In this document: piece by piece, positions 9,351-17,377 of the stretch | How the letters are laid out: the number at the start of each line of letters is the position of its first letter | Position numbering within the stretch: position 1 is the stretch's first letter | NCBI RefSeq assembly: GCF_028807635.1 | Contig: NZ_JARBAX010000001.1 | Location: 3,240,501 to 3,304,500, forward strand | DNA length: 64,000 nucleotides | Source of the DNA: Streptomyces spiramyceticus | GTDB taxonomy: Bacteria; Actinomycetota; Actinomycetes; Streptomycetales; Streptomycetaceae | Direction of reading: 5' to 3' | The notes under the pieces: model-generated | What the model was told of the DNA's origin: nothing | What the model saw: only the letters and a program-made list of their open reading frames with translations | Database searches by the model: none | Made by a program: the position numbers and the translations under genes

Positions 9351-9860
9351 CTACTTCCGCAGCTCGATGACGGTCTTGCCGATGCGGATCGGCGCACCCA
9401 GCGGAATGGGTGTCGGGGTGGTGAGCCGGGTCCGGTCGAGGTAGGTGCCATTGGTGGAACCCAGATCCTCGACGATCCACTGGCCGTCCCGGTCCGGGTA
9501 GATCCTGGCATGGCGGCTGGACGCGTAGTCGTCGTCCAGCACGATGGTCGAATCGTGCGCCCGCCCCAGCGTGATGGTCTGCCCCTGGAGGGCGACCGTG
9601 GTGCCGGTGAGGGTGCCCTCGGACACCACCAGCTTGGTCGGGGCGCCACGGCGCTGGCGCTGCTGCGGCGGTGCCGCGGCCTGCTGCTGGCGTCCGGTCT
9701 GCGGCGGTCTGGCGTCGGCGGACGCAGTGCGGCGTGAGCCGCGCTGCGTGACCCGCGTACCGAACAGATCGCTGCGGATGACCTGGACGGCCACAATCAC
9801 AAACAGCCACAGAACAGCCAGGAAACCTAGCCGCATGACCGTCAGGGTCAGCTCTGACAT
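9351..9860 (-). CDS. fhaB: FHA-domain protein FhaB
   Basis: A 169-residue protein with an N-terminal membrane helix (LGFLAVLWLFVIVAVQVI), a Gln/Arg-rich linker and a C-terminal forkhead-associated domain. The FHA domain shows LGRAHDSTIVLDD, SSRHARIY and GSTNGTYLD, which hold the phosphothreonine-binding Arg, Ser and Asn. FHA proteins dock Thr-phosphorylated kinases and link them to wall synthesis. GGGGGC precedes the ATG, and it lies 10 bases after fhaA in the same operon. The Mycobacterium counterpart (FhaB/FipA) bridges FtsZ and FtsQ, which may or may not apply here. Confidence 0.94.
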   Translation of the reverse strand: MSELTLTVMRLGFLAVLWLFVIVAVQVIRSDLFGTRVTQRGSRRTASADARPPQTGRQQQAAAPPQQRQRRGAPTKLVVSEGTLTGTTVALQGQTITLGRAHDSTIVLDDDYASSRHARIYPDRDGQWIVEDLGSTNGTYLDRTRLTTPTPIPLGAPIRIGKTVIELRK

Positions 9861-9870
9861 TGCCCCCGCT

Positions 9871-10752
9871 TCACCCTTCGGCTTGCCGATAAACGATGGT
9901 CGTGCTGCCCACGACGATCCGCGAGCCGTCGCGGAGCGTAGCGCGGGTGGTGTGCTGTCCGTCTACCACGATGCCGTTGGTGGAACCGAGATCCTGGATC
10001 GTCGAGGGCGTTCCGGTCCGGATCTCACAGTGCCGGCGCGATACGCCGGGGTCGTCGATCCGCACGTCGGCTTCGGTGCTGCGTCCGAGCACCAGCGTCG
10101 GGCGGGAGATCTGGTGGCGTGTGCCATTGATCTCGATCCAGCGCCGTGTCTGAGCACCCGGCATCGGGCCGGGACCCGGTGCTGCCGGGCGCCGGTCCGG
10201 GGCCGCTGCGGGGCCCGGCCTGGCGCCGTGCGAGGGCGGCGGTGCCGCCGGCATGGGAGGCGGGGCCGCCGGCGGGTAGCCGTAGCCGCCGCCCCGGGGT
10301 GCGGCCGGTGCCGGGCTGTGCTGGCCCGGGCCGGGCTGGCCGACTGGCGGGCTCTGCTGGCCGGGGGCCTGTGACGTACTCGATGCGAGGGTGCGGCTGC
10401 GCACACGGTAGAGACCGGTGTCGAGGTCTTCCGCTTTCTCCAGGTGGACCTTGATGGGGCCCATGAAGGTGTAGCGCTGCTGCTTGGCGTAGTCGCGGAC
10501 CAGGCCGGAGAGCTCGTCGCCGAGCTGGCCGGAGTACGGGCTGAGGCGCTCGTAGTCCGGGGTGGAGAGCTCGACGATGAAGTCATTGGGGACGACGGTC
10601 CGCTCGCGGTTCCAGATCGTGGCGTTGTTGTCGCACTCGCGCTGAAGGGCGCCGGCGATTTCGACGGGCTGTACCTCGGACTTGAAGACCTTGGCGAAGG
10701 TGCCGTTGACCAGACCTTCGAGACGCTGCTCGAAACGCTTCATGACTCCCAT
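9871..10752 (-). CDS. fhaA: FHA-domain protein FhaA with DUF3662 N-terminus
   Basis: A 293-residue cytoplasmic adaptor, the first gene of the operon. Residues 1-125 match the FhaA N-terminal domain (DUF3662; FEQRLEGLVNGTFAKVFKSE), known as the part bound by the pseudokinase of MviN in mycobacteria. A Pro/Gly-rich linker is followed by the FHA domain (LGRSTEADVRIDD, SRRHCEIR, GSTNGIVVDG). It recruits phosphorylated partners to the wall-synthesis machinery. ATG 10752 (MGVM) and ATG 10743 (MKRF) are both usable; GGAGG lies close upstream. Confidence 0.94.
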   Translation of the reverse strand: MGVMKRFEQRLEGLVNGTFAKVFKSEVQPVEIAGALQRECDNNATIWNRERTVVPNDFIVELSTPDYERLSPYSGQLGDELSGLVRDYAKQQRYTFMGPIKVHLEKAEDLDTGLYRVRSRTLASSTSQAPGQQSPPVGQPGPGQHSPAPAAPRGGGYGYPPAAPPPMPAAPPPSHGARPGPAAAPDRRPAAPGPGPMPGAQTRRWIEINGTRHQISRPTLVLGRSTEADVRIDDPGVSRRHCEIRTGTPSTIQDLGSTNGIVVDGQHTTRATLRDGSRIVVGSTTIVYRQAEG

Positions 10753-11060
10753 GGGGCACCTCCTCCGTCGTTGTCGGCCTGGTACTGCTTACTGATCGTA
10801 TCCACGCGTCGGGAAATCGGCTGGTTCCCCTTGTCTGCACAGTGGATGAGTGTCACCTCTCACAGGGATCGTACAGGTGGCCTCCTGACAGTGTCCCGCA
10901 CCCGGGGAGCACTCTGGAGGAGTGGGTGACGGGCAGCCTCGTTCCCTGCCCGGCTCACCCGAAACAACGGGTGTGAATCCCTCCTCGCCACCGTGCTAAT
11001 CTTCTGCATGTCGTCAGGCGCTCGCACAAACCAGTGAGAGATTCGAACGGCACCACTCAT
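10753..11060. promoter_or_regulatory. 308-bp spacer between fhaA operon and tRNA-Leu
   Basis: No gene is visible. The fhaA operon promoter must read leftward from here and the tRNA promoter rightward. A -10-like TAATCT at 10997-11002 lies about 60 bases before the tRNA. The TGTGAA upstream of it is a poor and slightly distant -35, so the promoter call is weak. Confidence 0.35.
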
Positions 11061-11143
11061 GCGCGAGTGGCGGAACGGCAGACGCGCTGGCTTCAGGTGC
11101 CAGTGTCCTTAGGGACGTGGGGGTTCAAATCCCCCCTCGCGCA
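11061..11143 (+). tRNA. tRNA-Leu(CAG)
   Basis: An 83-base class II tRNA. The acceptor arms GCGCGAG (11061-11067) and CTCGCGC (11136-11142) pair perfectly, followed by discriminator A. The anticodon stem CTGGC/GCCAG encloses the loop TTCAGGT, giving anticodon CAG for CUG codons. A long variable arm and the T-loop GGTTCAAATCC are present. CCA is not encoded. This is not the rare UUA-reading bldA tRNA. Confidence 0.96.
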
Positions 11144-11159
11144 CTTAGAGAAACCGACG

Positions 11160-11205
11160 AAACGGGTCTCGGTGAGTGACGAAAGTCGCTCGCAGGGGCC
11201 CGTTT
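11160..11205 (+). terminator. tRNA-Leu terminator
   Basis: A two-part hairpin lies 17 bases after the tRNA. The outer arms are AAACGGG (11160-11166) and CCCGTTT (11199-11205), followed by another T. Inside is a second stem, GAGTGAC-GAAA-GTCGCTC, with a GNRA-type loop. Confidence 0.75.
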
Positions 11206-11289
11206 TGCGTTGCCCGCAACGGCTGAGGCCCCGTCAGGGCCCTGCTGCTTGTTCACCGCGTAGCCCGCTGCGCGTCGCATGACATGATC

Positions 11290-11320
11290 CGGGCCTCGTC
11301 GTTGACCGCGACGAGGCCCG
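11290..11320 (+). terminator. Second hairpin before the GT-C-like gene
   Basis: A perfect 12-bp inverted repeat (CGGGCCTCGTCG, loop of 7, CGACGAGGCCCG) is followed by TTTCTGCTTT. It looks like a factor-independent terminator 147 bases beyond the tRNA, and only about 40 bases before the next start codon. Confidence 0.65.
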
Positions 11321-11361
11321 TTTCTGCTTTCGTGTGCTGTTGCTGCAGGGGGAATTTGGTG

Positions 11362-13047
11362 GTGGCCCGAATAACCCGGACGACCCGGACAGCCGGTGTC
11401 GTTGCCGTGGTGCTGACGGTCTTGGCATGTGCGCAGCAGGTGCTGCTGGTTGCCGGGTTCGGGGGATGGCTGCCGGGGTGGCAGCCGTGGCCGTATCTGC
11501 TGGTGGCGGCCCCCGCGTGGCTGTTGTCACGGCCGCTGTGGGGGGAGCGGGTGCCGCCGGTCTGGGAGCGGGCCGTGGGGGCGCTGCGGCGGGTGCCTTC
11601 CTGGGCGTACGTCGCGGGGGTCCTGGCGCTGGCTGCCGGGGCGTGGGCGGTGCTTCAGGACTTCGAGCCGTACCTCGGCCATGAGGAAGCGGTCTACGCG
11701 AACAAGGCGCGCTCCTGGGTGGAGGGGACCCCCGATGCGGGCTGGGGCGTCTACCGTCCGGTCGGGCTTCCCGCGCTCGGCGCGCTGGCTCTGTGGCTGT
11801 CCGGCGATGCCGGTGGGGTGGCTGGGGTCGGGGCGCTGCGGGCGGTGGCGCTCGTGCTGGTGCTGGGGACGCTGACGGTGACGTATCTCGTCGCGGCCGC
11901 CTGGACCACGCGGCGGCGGGCCGTGGTGGTGGTGCTGGTGCTGCTGAGCGGGCTGGGGTTCCTGCGCAGGGTGCCGGAGTACCTCAATGACATAGGAACG
12001 ACGGGTCTGCTGCTCCTTGTCGTTTTTCTGCTGGTGCGTGCCCAGGAGAAGGACGGGTCGAGGGCCCTGTGGGGCGTGCCCGCCGTGGCGCTGGCTGCCT
12101 TCTATCTGCGGTACGGAGTGGTGGGGAATCTGCTGGCCATCGGGCTTGCGGCGGTCTTCGCGTACGGGCCGCGCGCGTGGCTTGCGCAAGGGCGGCGGTT
12201 GGCGGGCGCGGGCGTGCTGCTGGCCCTGGGGCTCGTACCGCACTTCGTGCATGCCCTGCTGGAGACCGGGCGGCCGCTCGGCATGATCCTGTCGGCGACG
12301 TCGCAGGCGAACCGTGCGTACGTGGGCGACGGGCTCGTCTATTACCTGGCGGTCTTCCCGTACCGGCTGGCCGGGGACCTGGGGGCCGTGGTGATGGTCG
12401 CGGGGCTGTGGGCGGCCGGGTCCGCGATGCGGCGGGTGTGGGGCCGCGGGGCCGGTGTGGTGCGGGGGGACGACCGGAGGCGCGTCTTTCTGGGGACGGC
12501 CGCACTGCTCGTCTTCGTGATCCTTGGCATCGCGACGGACGGCGAACCGCGCTTCGTCTATCTCGCTGTTGTTCTCCTCACGGTGCTCGGTGTGCAGGCG
12601 GTCGCCGAGCTGGCGGGGGCCTGGTCGGGGGGCGCTTGGCGTGCTCCCGTGCTGGCCGTCGTGGCCGCGCTGGCCGGTCTTACGGTGCTGGGCACCGCAC
12701 AGGTCGTGGCGCACGGCGCGATGCCTGGACCCAAGCGGCTGAGCTGGTCGACGGTGCCGGTGGCGCTGGAGATCGGGGCCGCGGCGCAGGGTCGGCCGTG
12801 CCTGGTGGTGACGGGGTACGAGCCGGAGTTCGGCTGGTATTCCAGGTGCGATGCGGTGACGTACAGCCAGTACCGGAAGATGCGGGTGCCGGAGGGCACG
12901 CGGGTCAGCCTGGTGGTCTTCGAGCGCGGCCGGCTGCAGCCGGATGCGGCGGGGCTGGAGCGGCTGATCGGCGGCCGGGATACGGACGTACGGAAGATCG
13001 GTACGGACGGGTCGGTGGGGACGGCGACGGTCGTCACGCTGCGGTAG
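11362..13047 (+). CDS. Polytopic membrane protein, probable GT-C-fold glycosyltransferase
   Basis: About 561 residues with many hydrophobic segments. After the first helix comes LGHEEAVYANKARSWVEG, resembling the acidic lumen-side loop of GT-C enzymes (ArnT/PMT type), which transfer sugars from lipid-linked donors outside the membrane. Later blocks such as YLRYGVVGNLLAIG and EPRFVYLAVVLLTVLG fit that fold. The C-terminal 90 residues are a soluble tail. The start is GTG 11362 (or GTG 11359) behind AGGGGGAA; starting at 11284 would add a Cys-rich stretch unlike a signal. Donor and acceptor are unknown, and no other glycosylation gene is adjacent. Confidence 0.7.
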   Translation: MARITRTTRTAGVVAVVLTVLACAQQVLLVAGFGGWLPGWQPWPYLLVAAPAWLLSRPLWGERVPPVWERAVGALRRVPSWAYVAGVLALAAGAWAVLQDFEPYLGHEEAVYANKARSWVEGTPDAGWGVYRPVGLPALGALALWLSGDAGGVAGVGALRAVALVLVLGTLTVTYLVAAAWTTRRRAVVVVLVLLSGLGFLRRVPEYLNDIGTTGLLLLVVFLLVRAQEKDGSRALWGVPAVALAAFYLRYGVVGNLLAIGLAAVFAYGPRAWLAQGRRLAGAGVLLALGLVPHFVHALLETGRPLGMILSATSQANRAYVGDGLVYYLAVFPYRLAGDLGAVVMVAGLWAAGSAMRRVWGRGAGVVRGDDRRRVFLGTAALLVFVILGIATDGEPRFVYLAVVLLTVLGVQAVAELAGAWSGGAWRAPVLAVVAALAGLTVLGTAQVVAHGAMPGPKRLSWSTVPVALEIGAAAQGRPCLVVTGYEPEFGWYSRCDAVTYSQYRKMRVPEGTRVSLVVFERGRLQPDAAGLERLIGGRDTDVRKIGTDGSVGTATVVTLR

Positions 13048-13065
13048 CGCTCGGGGCGTTGAGGG

Positions 13066-13074
13066 TTGTCCACA
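13066..13074 (+). other. DnaA-box-like 9-mer
   Basis: TTGTCCACA, a perfect match to the Streptomyces-preferred DnaA box, between the GT-C-like gene and the DUF2252 gene. It has no PaaR-type operator nearby. Confidence 0.4.
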
Positions 13075-13191
13075 GGGGGAGACGGCCGTCGGCGGGCGGC
13101 GGTACGGTCGTGGTCAGTTGATGTTGGCGGCCGGTGTTCTCTGCGGCTGGTGTTGGGCTGGTGTTGGTACGAGATCGGGGGAGGCGGCGCC

Positions 13192-14616
13192 ATGGCCGAG
13201 AACGAGACGGCGATGTCGGGGCAACGCGGCGGTGGGCGGATTCCGGTGGTTCCGGGGTTCGCGCGGCGTACGGTGGACGGCTCGCCCAAGGAGGACGGCA
13301 AGGCGCTGCGGATGCGGGTGCCCAGGGCCTCGCACGATTCGCTGGTGCTCGCGGTGGAGAGGCCCGACGCGGTGCGGGCGGTCGAGGAGTCGAGCCGCGG
13401 CCGGGTGCCGGAGCTGACACCGATACGGGTCGGACGTATGACTGCCTCGCCCTTCGCGTTCCTTCGGGGCGCGGCCGGGCTGATGGCTCACGACTTGATG
13501 GGCACGCCGCTCACTGGTGTGGGCGCGCAGATCTGCGGGGACGCGCATGCGGCGAACTTCGGTCTGTACGGCGATGCGCGCGGCCGTCTTGTCATCGACC
13601 TGAACGATTTCGACGAGACCGTGGTCGGCCCGTGGGAGTGGGACGTCAAGCGGCTCGCGACCTCGCTGGTGCTGGCGGGCCGTCAGGCCGGGGCGGACGA
13701 GGACACCTGCCGGGAGGCGGCGTTCGACACGGTCGGCGCGTACCGGCGGACTATGCGGTTGCTGGCGAGGCTGTCGGTGCTGGACGCGTGGAACGCGATC
13801 GCCGACGAGGAACTCGTCTCCCACACGGATGCGCGGGATTTGATCGGCACGCTTGAGCGCGTCGCGGAAAAGGCCCGGAACAACACCAGTGCGCGCTTCG
13901 CCGCCAAGGCGACGGAGGAGGGCCCCGGAGGGATACGGCGCTTCGTGGACGCACCGCCGGTGCTGAGGCGGGTTGCGGACGCGGAGGCGGCCGCGGTGGC
14001 TTCGGCGCTCGGCGGGTATCTGGGGACGCTTCCCGAGGACCGGCTGCCGCTGCTCGCACGGTACGCGATCCACGACGTGGCCTTCCGGCTGGTCGGCACG
14101 GGGAGTGTGGGGACGCGGTCGTATGTGGTGCTGCTGCTCGATCACCGGAGCGAGCCGTTGGTGCTCCAGGTGAAGGAGGCGCGGGCGTCGGCGCTGGCGC
14201 CGTATCTGCCTGCGGTCGGCTTCGACGTGCCGCCGGTCGGGCATGAAGGACGCCGGGTCGTGCTGGGGCAGAAGCGGATGCAGGTGGTCAGTGACAACCT
14301 GCTGGGCTGGGCGGAAGTGGACGGCCGGCCTTTCCAGGTACGGCAGTTCAGGAACCGCAAGGGCAGCGTGGATCCGGCAGCGCTTGAGCCGGGCCAGCTG
14401 GACGACTACGGGCGGATGACCGGGGCGCTACTGGCGCGGGCTCATGCGCACAGCGTGGACCCGCGGCTGATCGCCGGGTACTGCGGCAAGAACGAGGAGT
14501 TCGACGAGGCGGTGGCGGCCTTCGCGGTGACGTACGCGGACCGTACGGAAGTGGATCACGGCGATCTGGTGGCTGCGGTCAAGGACGGGCGGATAGCCGC
14601 CGAGGTGGGGGTCTGA
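13192..14616 (+). CDS. DUF2252 family protein
   Basis: A 474-residue soluble protein. ATG 13192 follows GGGGGAGG. The centre contains CGDAHAANFGLYGDARG and IDLNDFDETVVGPWEWDVKR. These resemble the H-x-D-x4-N and D-F-D metal- and nucleotide-binding motifs of aminoglycoside phosphotransferase-like kinases, and DUF2252 proteins are thought to share that fold. No substrate is known to me. It stands alone, preceded by a 144-bp spacer holding a DnaA-box-like 9-mer and followed by a J-domain gene. Confidence 0.88.
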   Translation: MAENETAMSGQRGGGRIPVVPGFARRTVDGSPKEDGKALRMRVPRASHDSLVLAVERPDAVRAVEESSRGRVPELTPIRVGRMTASPFAFLRGAAGLMAHDLMGTPLTGVGAQICGDAHAANFGLYGDARGRLVIDLNDFDETVVGPWEWDVKRLATSLVLAGRQAGADEDTCREAAFDTVGAYRRTMRLLARLSVLDAWNAIADEELVSHTDARDLIGTLERVAEKARNNTSARFAAKATEEGPGGIRRFVDAPPVLRRVADAEAAAVASALGGYLGTLPEDRLPLLARYAIHDVAFRLVGTGSVGTRSYVVLLLDHRSEPLVLQVKEARASALAPYLPAVGFDVPPVGHEGRRVVLGQKRMQVVSDNLLGWAEVDGRPFQVRQFRNRKGSVDPAALEPGQLDDYGRMTGALLARAHAHSVDPRLIAGYCGKNEEFDEAVAAFAVTYADRTEVDHGDLVAAVKDGRIAAEVGV

Positions 14617-14664
14617 CGGCGGGGGTGTGACGGTGGCGGGCGCGGTCGCCCGTACGCTGGACGG

Positions 14665-15675
14665 GTGACTCAGGAAGCTCCCCGGGAGCCGACGACCCGG
14701 AACGACGACGCGCAGGACCGGCAGGCGGCCGGAAACGAGGCCGCCGGGCAGCAGGCCGCTGGGCGGGAAACCGCTGAGCGGGCCGGCGGTGCGGAAGCCG
14801 GTGAACCCGGTGGGCAGGCGGCCGCAGGGCAGTCGGCTGGTGGACAGGCGGCTGGTGGACGGGCGACGGCTGACGCTGAGGCTCAGGCGGCGGCTGAGGC
14901 CGAGCGGCCCGAGGCCCGGCTTGAGCGGGCCGTGCGCGCCGCCGAGCAGGCGCTGATCGAATTCGAGATCGCGGTGGAGACCTTCCGGGTCGAGGTGGAG
15001 AACTTCTCCCGGCTCCACCACCAGAAGCTCGGCCCGATGTACGCACGTCTCGACGAGCTGGACGCGCAGATCGCGGAGGCCACGGCTGCCCGCACCGGTG
15101 ATCCGGAGGACCGGCGCAGGGCGGACGAGGCGCGGGCCATGGTCATGCCGATGCCCGGGGTCGAGGAGCTGTTCCACGACTGGGTGGACTCGGACGGTCT
15201 TTCGCCGGAGGCCTCGGCGATGCTCACCGACCAGGCCGTGCAGCCGCCGAAGCGGGTCCGGCCGAGCGAGGAGGCGCGCAAGGTCTACCGCGAGCTGGCG
15301 CGCAAGGCGCACCCGGACCTGGCGCAGGACGAGGACGAGCGTGCGCGCCGGGATGCGTTCATTACGCGGGTCAACGCCGCGTACGGGCGCGGTGACGTGG
15401 CCCAGCTGCAGGCGCTCGCCGAGGAATGGGCCGCCGGTCCGGCGCCCCAGGAGCAGCCGCCGAGCGAGAGCGAGGAGCTCTACGCCCGGCTGGAGTGGCT
15501 CTCGCGGCGCAAGGAGCTGCTGTCCCTGATCGCTCAGGATCTGGAGGAGAGCGCCATCGGCTCGATGCTGCGGATGGCGCCCGAGGATCCGGACCGGCTG
15601 CTGGAGGAGATCGCCGAGCAGTTGCTCGCGCGGGTCTCCGAGCGTGAGACGGATCTTGCGAAACTGTTGCAGTAG
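14665..15675 (+). CDS. J-domain-containing protein
   Basis: 336 residues from GTG 14665. Residues 1-90 are low-complexity (Gln, Ala, Gly, Glu, Arg), about 90-135 look like coiled coil (RAVRAAEQALIEFEIAVETF), and a J-domain segment lies near 205-250. That segment has YRELARKAHPDLAQD with the HPD tripeptide that stimulates Hsp70 ATPase. Glycine/phenylalanine and zinc-finger regions of true DnaJ are absent. It probably targets DnaK to a particular client. The C-terminus is helical and acidic. Confidence 0.82.
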   Translation: MTQEAPREPTTRNDDAQDRQAAGNEAAGQQAAGRETAERAGGAEAGEPGGQAAAGQSAGGQAAGGRATADAEAQAAAEAERPEARLERAVRAAEQALIEFEIAVETFRVEVENFSRLHHQKLGPMYARLDELDAQIAEATAARTGDPEDRRRADEARAMVMPMPGVEELFHDWVDSDGLSPEASAMLTDQAVQPPKRVRPSEEARKVYRELARKAHPDLAQDEDERARRDAFITRVNAAYGRGDVAQLQALAEEWAAGPAPQEQPPSESEELYARLEWLSRRKELLSLIAQDLEESAIGSMLRMAPEDPDRLLEEIAEQLLARVSERETDLAKLLQ

Positions 15676-15748
15676 GTTTCGGTTGCCGGAGCCGGACGAG
15701 CCCCGGTGTGCCGGGAACGCTGTGTACGTACGAGAGAAGGCATGACCC

Positions 15749-16093
15749 ATGAACTTCGCCCCGCTCCCCTCCGTCGACGTGGCGGCGGTGCCGTCCGACG
15801 GCTTCGTGCTGGACGTGCGGGAGAACGACGAATGGGCAGCCGGTCACGTCGAGGGCGCGCTGCACATCCCGATGAGCGACTTCGTGGCCCGCTTCGGTGA
15901 GCTGACCGAGGCGGCGGAGGACGGCCGGCGGGTGCATGTGATGTGCCGGGTCGGTGGCCGTTCCGCACAGGTCACGCAGTACCTGGTGCAGCAGGGCGTG
16001 GACGCGGTGAACATCGACGGCGGCATGATCGCGTGGGACGGTGCCGGCCGCCCGATGGTCACCGACACCGGCAGTCCGGCCTTCGTCCTCTGA
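15749..16093 (+). CDS. Rhodanese-like domain protein
   Basis: A single-domain rhodanese of 114 residues, the usual length for the free-standing form. The active-site loop is VMCRVGGRS, with Cys as the persulfide carrier, and DVRENDEWAAGHVEGA is the classic CH2A/B motif. It would move sulfane sulfur in the cytoplasm. It lies about 75 bases after the J-domain gene and is convergent with the acyl-CoA dehydrogenase. No partner enzyme is evident. Confidence 0.92.
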   Translation: MNFAPLPSVDVAAVPSDGFVLDVRENDEWAAGHVEGALHIPMSDFVARFGELTEAAEDGRRVHVMCRVGGRSAQVTQYLVQQGVDAVNIDGGMIAWDGAGRPMVTDTGSPAFVL

Positions 16094-16151
16094 CGCTGCT
16101 CACACACTCGTCATGCTGTTCACACCGGTCACTCTGCTGAGCTGGCTGCGC

Positions 16152-17285
16152 TCAGCCGAGTAGATGGGCGGCCAGGAGGTCGCCCAGCGCCTCCTCGTGC
16201 GCGGCGGCAGGGCCGAGCGAGAGCTCGATCTGCTTGGCCCAGGCGTGGTAGCGGTGCAGGGGGTAGTCGGTGTCCGCGCCGAAGCCGCCGTGCAGATGCT
16301 GCGCGGTCTGGACGACGCGGCGTACTCCGTCGGAGGCCCAGATCTTTGCCACCGCCACGTCGCCCGTCACGGGCAGGGCGCCGTTCGATGCCGTGGCCAG
16401 CCGCCAGGCCGCCTGCCAGAGGGTGACTTCCATGGCCCGCAGGTCGATGTAGCGGTCGGCGGCCTGGACGGCGACGGCCTGGAAAGTAGCGACAGGGAAG
16501 CCGAACTGCTCCCGCTTGCCCGTGTATTCGCTCGTCATGGCCAGTACGCCCTCGCCGAGCCCCAGCGCCAGCGCGCACATCCCGGTGGTGAGGAGATCAC
16601 GCAGCCAGTCCCAGGCGCCGTCTGCGTCGATCACCTCGCGGGCCGTGACCCGTACCGCGTCGAGGCGGACCTCGGCGAAACGCTCGCCGCTGGTGGAGAC
16701 CTGGTCGGCCAGAGTGATGCCTGAGTGGGTGCGGGGAACCAGGGCGAGCACGGCGCGGCCCGCGCCGGTGTGCGCGGGCAGGGCGATACGGTCCGCTGTC
16801 TGCGCCCAGGGCACGCCCGTCTGGACCCCGTCGAGCACCCAGCCGTCGCCGTCCCGCTCTGCCGTGACGGCCAGCTCGGCCGGGTCGTGGCCGGTGCGGC
16901 CGTTGGCGCCGACCGTGAGCACCAGCTCGCCGCGGCCGACCGCGGGAAGGATTTCGGCGCTCAACTCGGGCGCGGCGTAGGCCTGTACAGCCATCGCGAC
17001 CGCGCTGGTCTCCAGCAGCGGTACGCGGGCGAGCACCTTCGCGGACTCGCGCAGCACCAGGCACAGTGCGATGGGGTCGAGGCCCGCCCCGCCGTGCTCC
17101 GGGGCGAGGACCAGGCTCAGCAGGTCGGATCCGGCAAGCCTGGCCCACAGCGGGCGGTCGAAGTCCTCGGCCACCGCGCCCGGCGTGAGCGCGGGGCTCG
17201 GCACTCCGTCGGGCGCGACGCCCGAGAAGACCGCCTTCGCCGCCTCGACGGCCGCCTGATGCTCCTCGGTGAAGGTGAAGTCCAC
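16152..17285 (-). CDS. Acyl-CoA dehydrogenase family protein
   Basis: A 377-residue flavoprotein (FadE family). GTG 17285 follows GGGAGGG. N-terminal VDFTFTEEHQAAVEAAKAVF, ALCLVLRESAKVLARVP and the C-terminal GGFGADTDYPLHRYHAWAKQIE are family blocks. The reaction would be FAD-dependent alpha,beta-desaturation of an acyl-CoA; several actinobacterial members of this length pair as heteromers, so activity is not certain. It lies 92 bases beyond paaE on the same strand, and two palindromes in that gap suggest its own control. Its substrate could be a ring-cleavage intermediate, but that is inference. Confidence 0.88.
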   Translation of the reverse strand: MDFTFTEEHQAAVEAAKAVFSGVAPDGVPSPALTPGAVAEDFDRPLWARLAGSDLLSLVLAPEHGGAGLDPIALCLVLRESAKVLARVPLLETSAVAMAVQAYAAPELSAEILPAVGRGELVLTVGANGRTGHDPAELAVTAERDGDGWVLDGVQTGVPWAQTADRIALPAHTGAGRAVLALVPRTHSGITLADQVSTSGERFAEVRLDAVRVTAREVIDADGAWDWLRDLLTTGMCALALGLGEGVLAMTSEYTGKREQFGFPVATFQAVAVQAADRYIDLRAMEVTLWQAAWRLATASNGALPVTGDVAVAKIWASDGVRRVVQTAQHLHGGFGADTDYPLHRYHAWAKQIELSLGPAAAHEEALGDLLAAHLLG

Positions 17286-17321
17286 GTTCTTGCCCTCCCG
17301 TGCCCCGGTTCCGCATTCACC

Positions 17322-17350
17322 TGACGGGCCGTCAAGATAGAACACGTTCT
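17322..17350 (-). promoter_or_regulatory. Two palindromes upstream of the acyl-CoA dehydrogenase
   Basis: TGACGG-G-CCGTCA (17322-17334) and AGAAC-AC-GTTCT (17339-17350) lie 37-65 bases before the start codon. The first looks like a TetR-type operator. The second resembles the AAC-NN-GTT core reported for KstR-like regulators, from memory. Neither regulator is identified. Confidence 0.5.
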
Positions 17351-17377
17351 TGAAAAAGGACACAGGTGGCGGGAAAG

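Noticed and set aside
10930..10995. Possible second tRNA or tRNA remnant before tRNA-Leu, from GTGTGAATCCCTCCTCG
   Set aside because: No acceptor or anticodon stem can be drawn around it.
16136..16156. Hairpin GCTGAGC...GCTCAGC at the rhodanese-dehydrogenase junction as terminator
   Set aside because: Only seven pairs and it overlaps the dehydrogenase stop codon; too weak to call.
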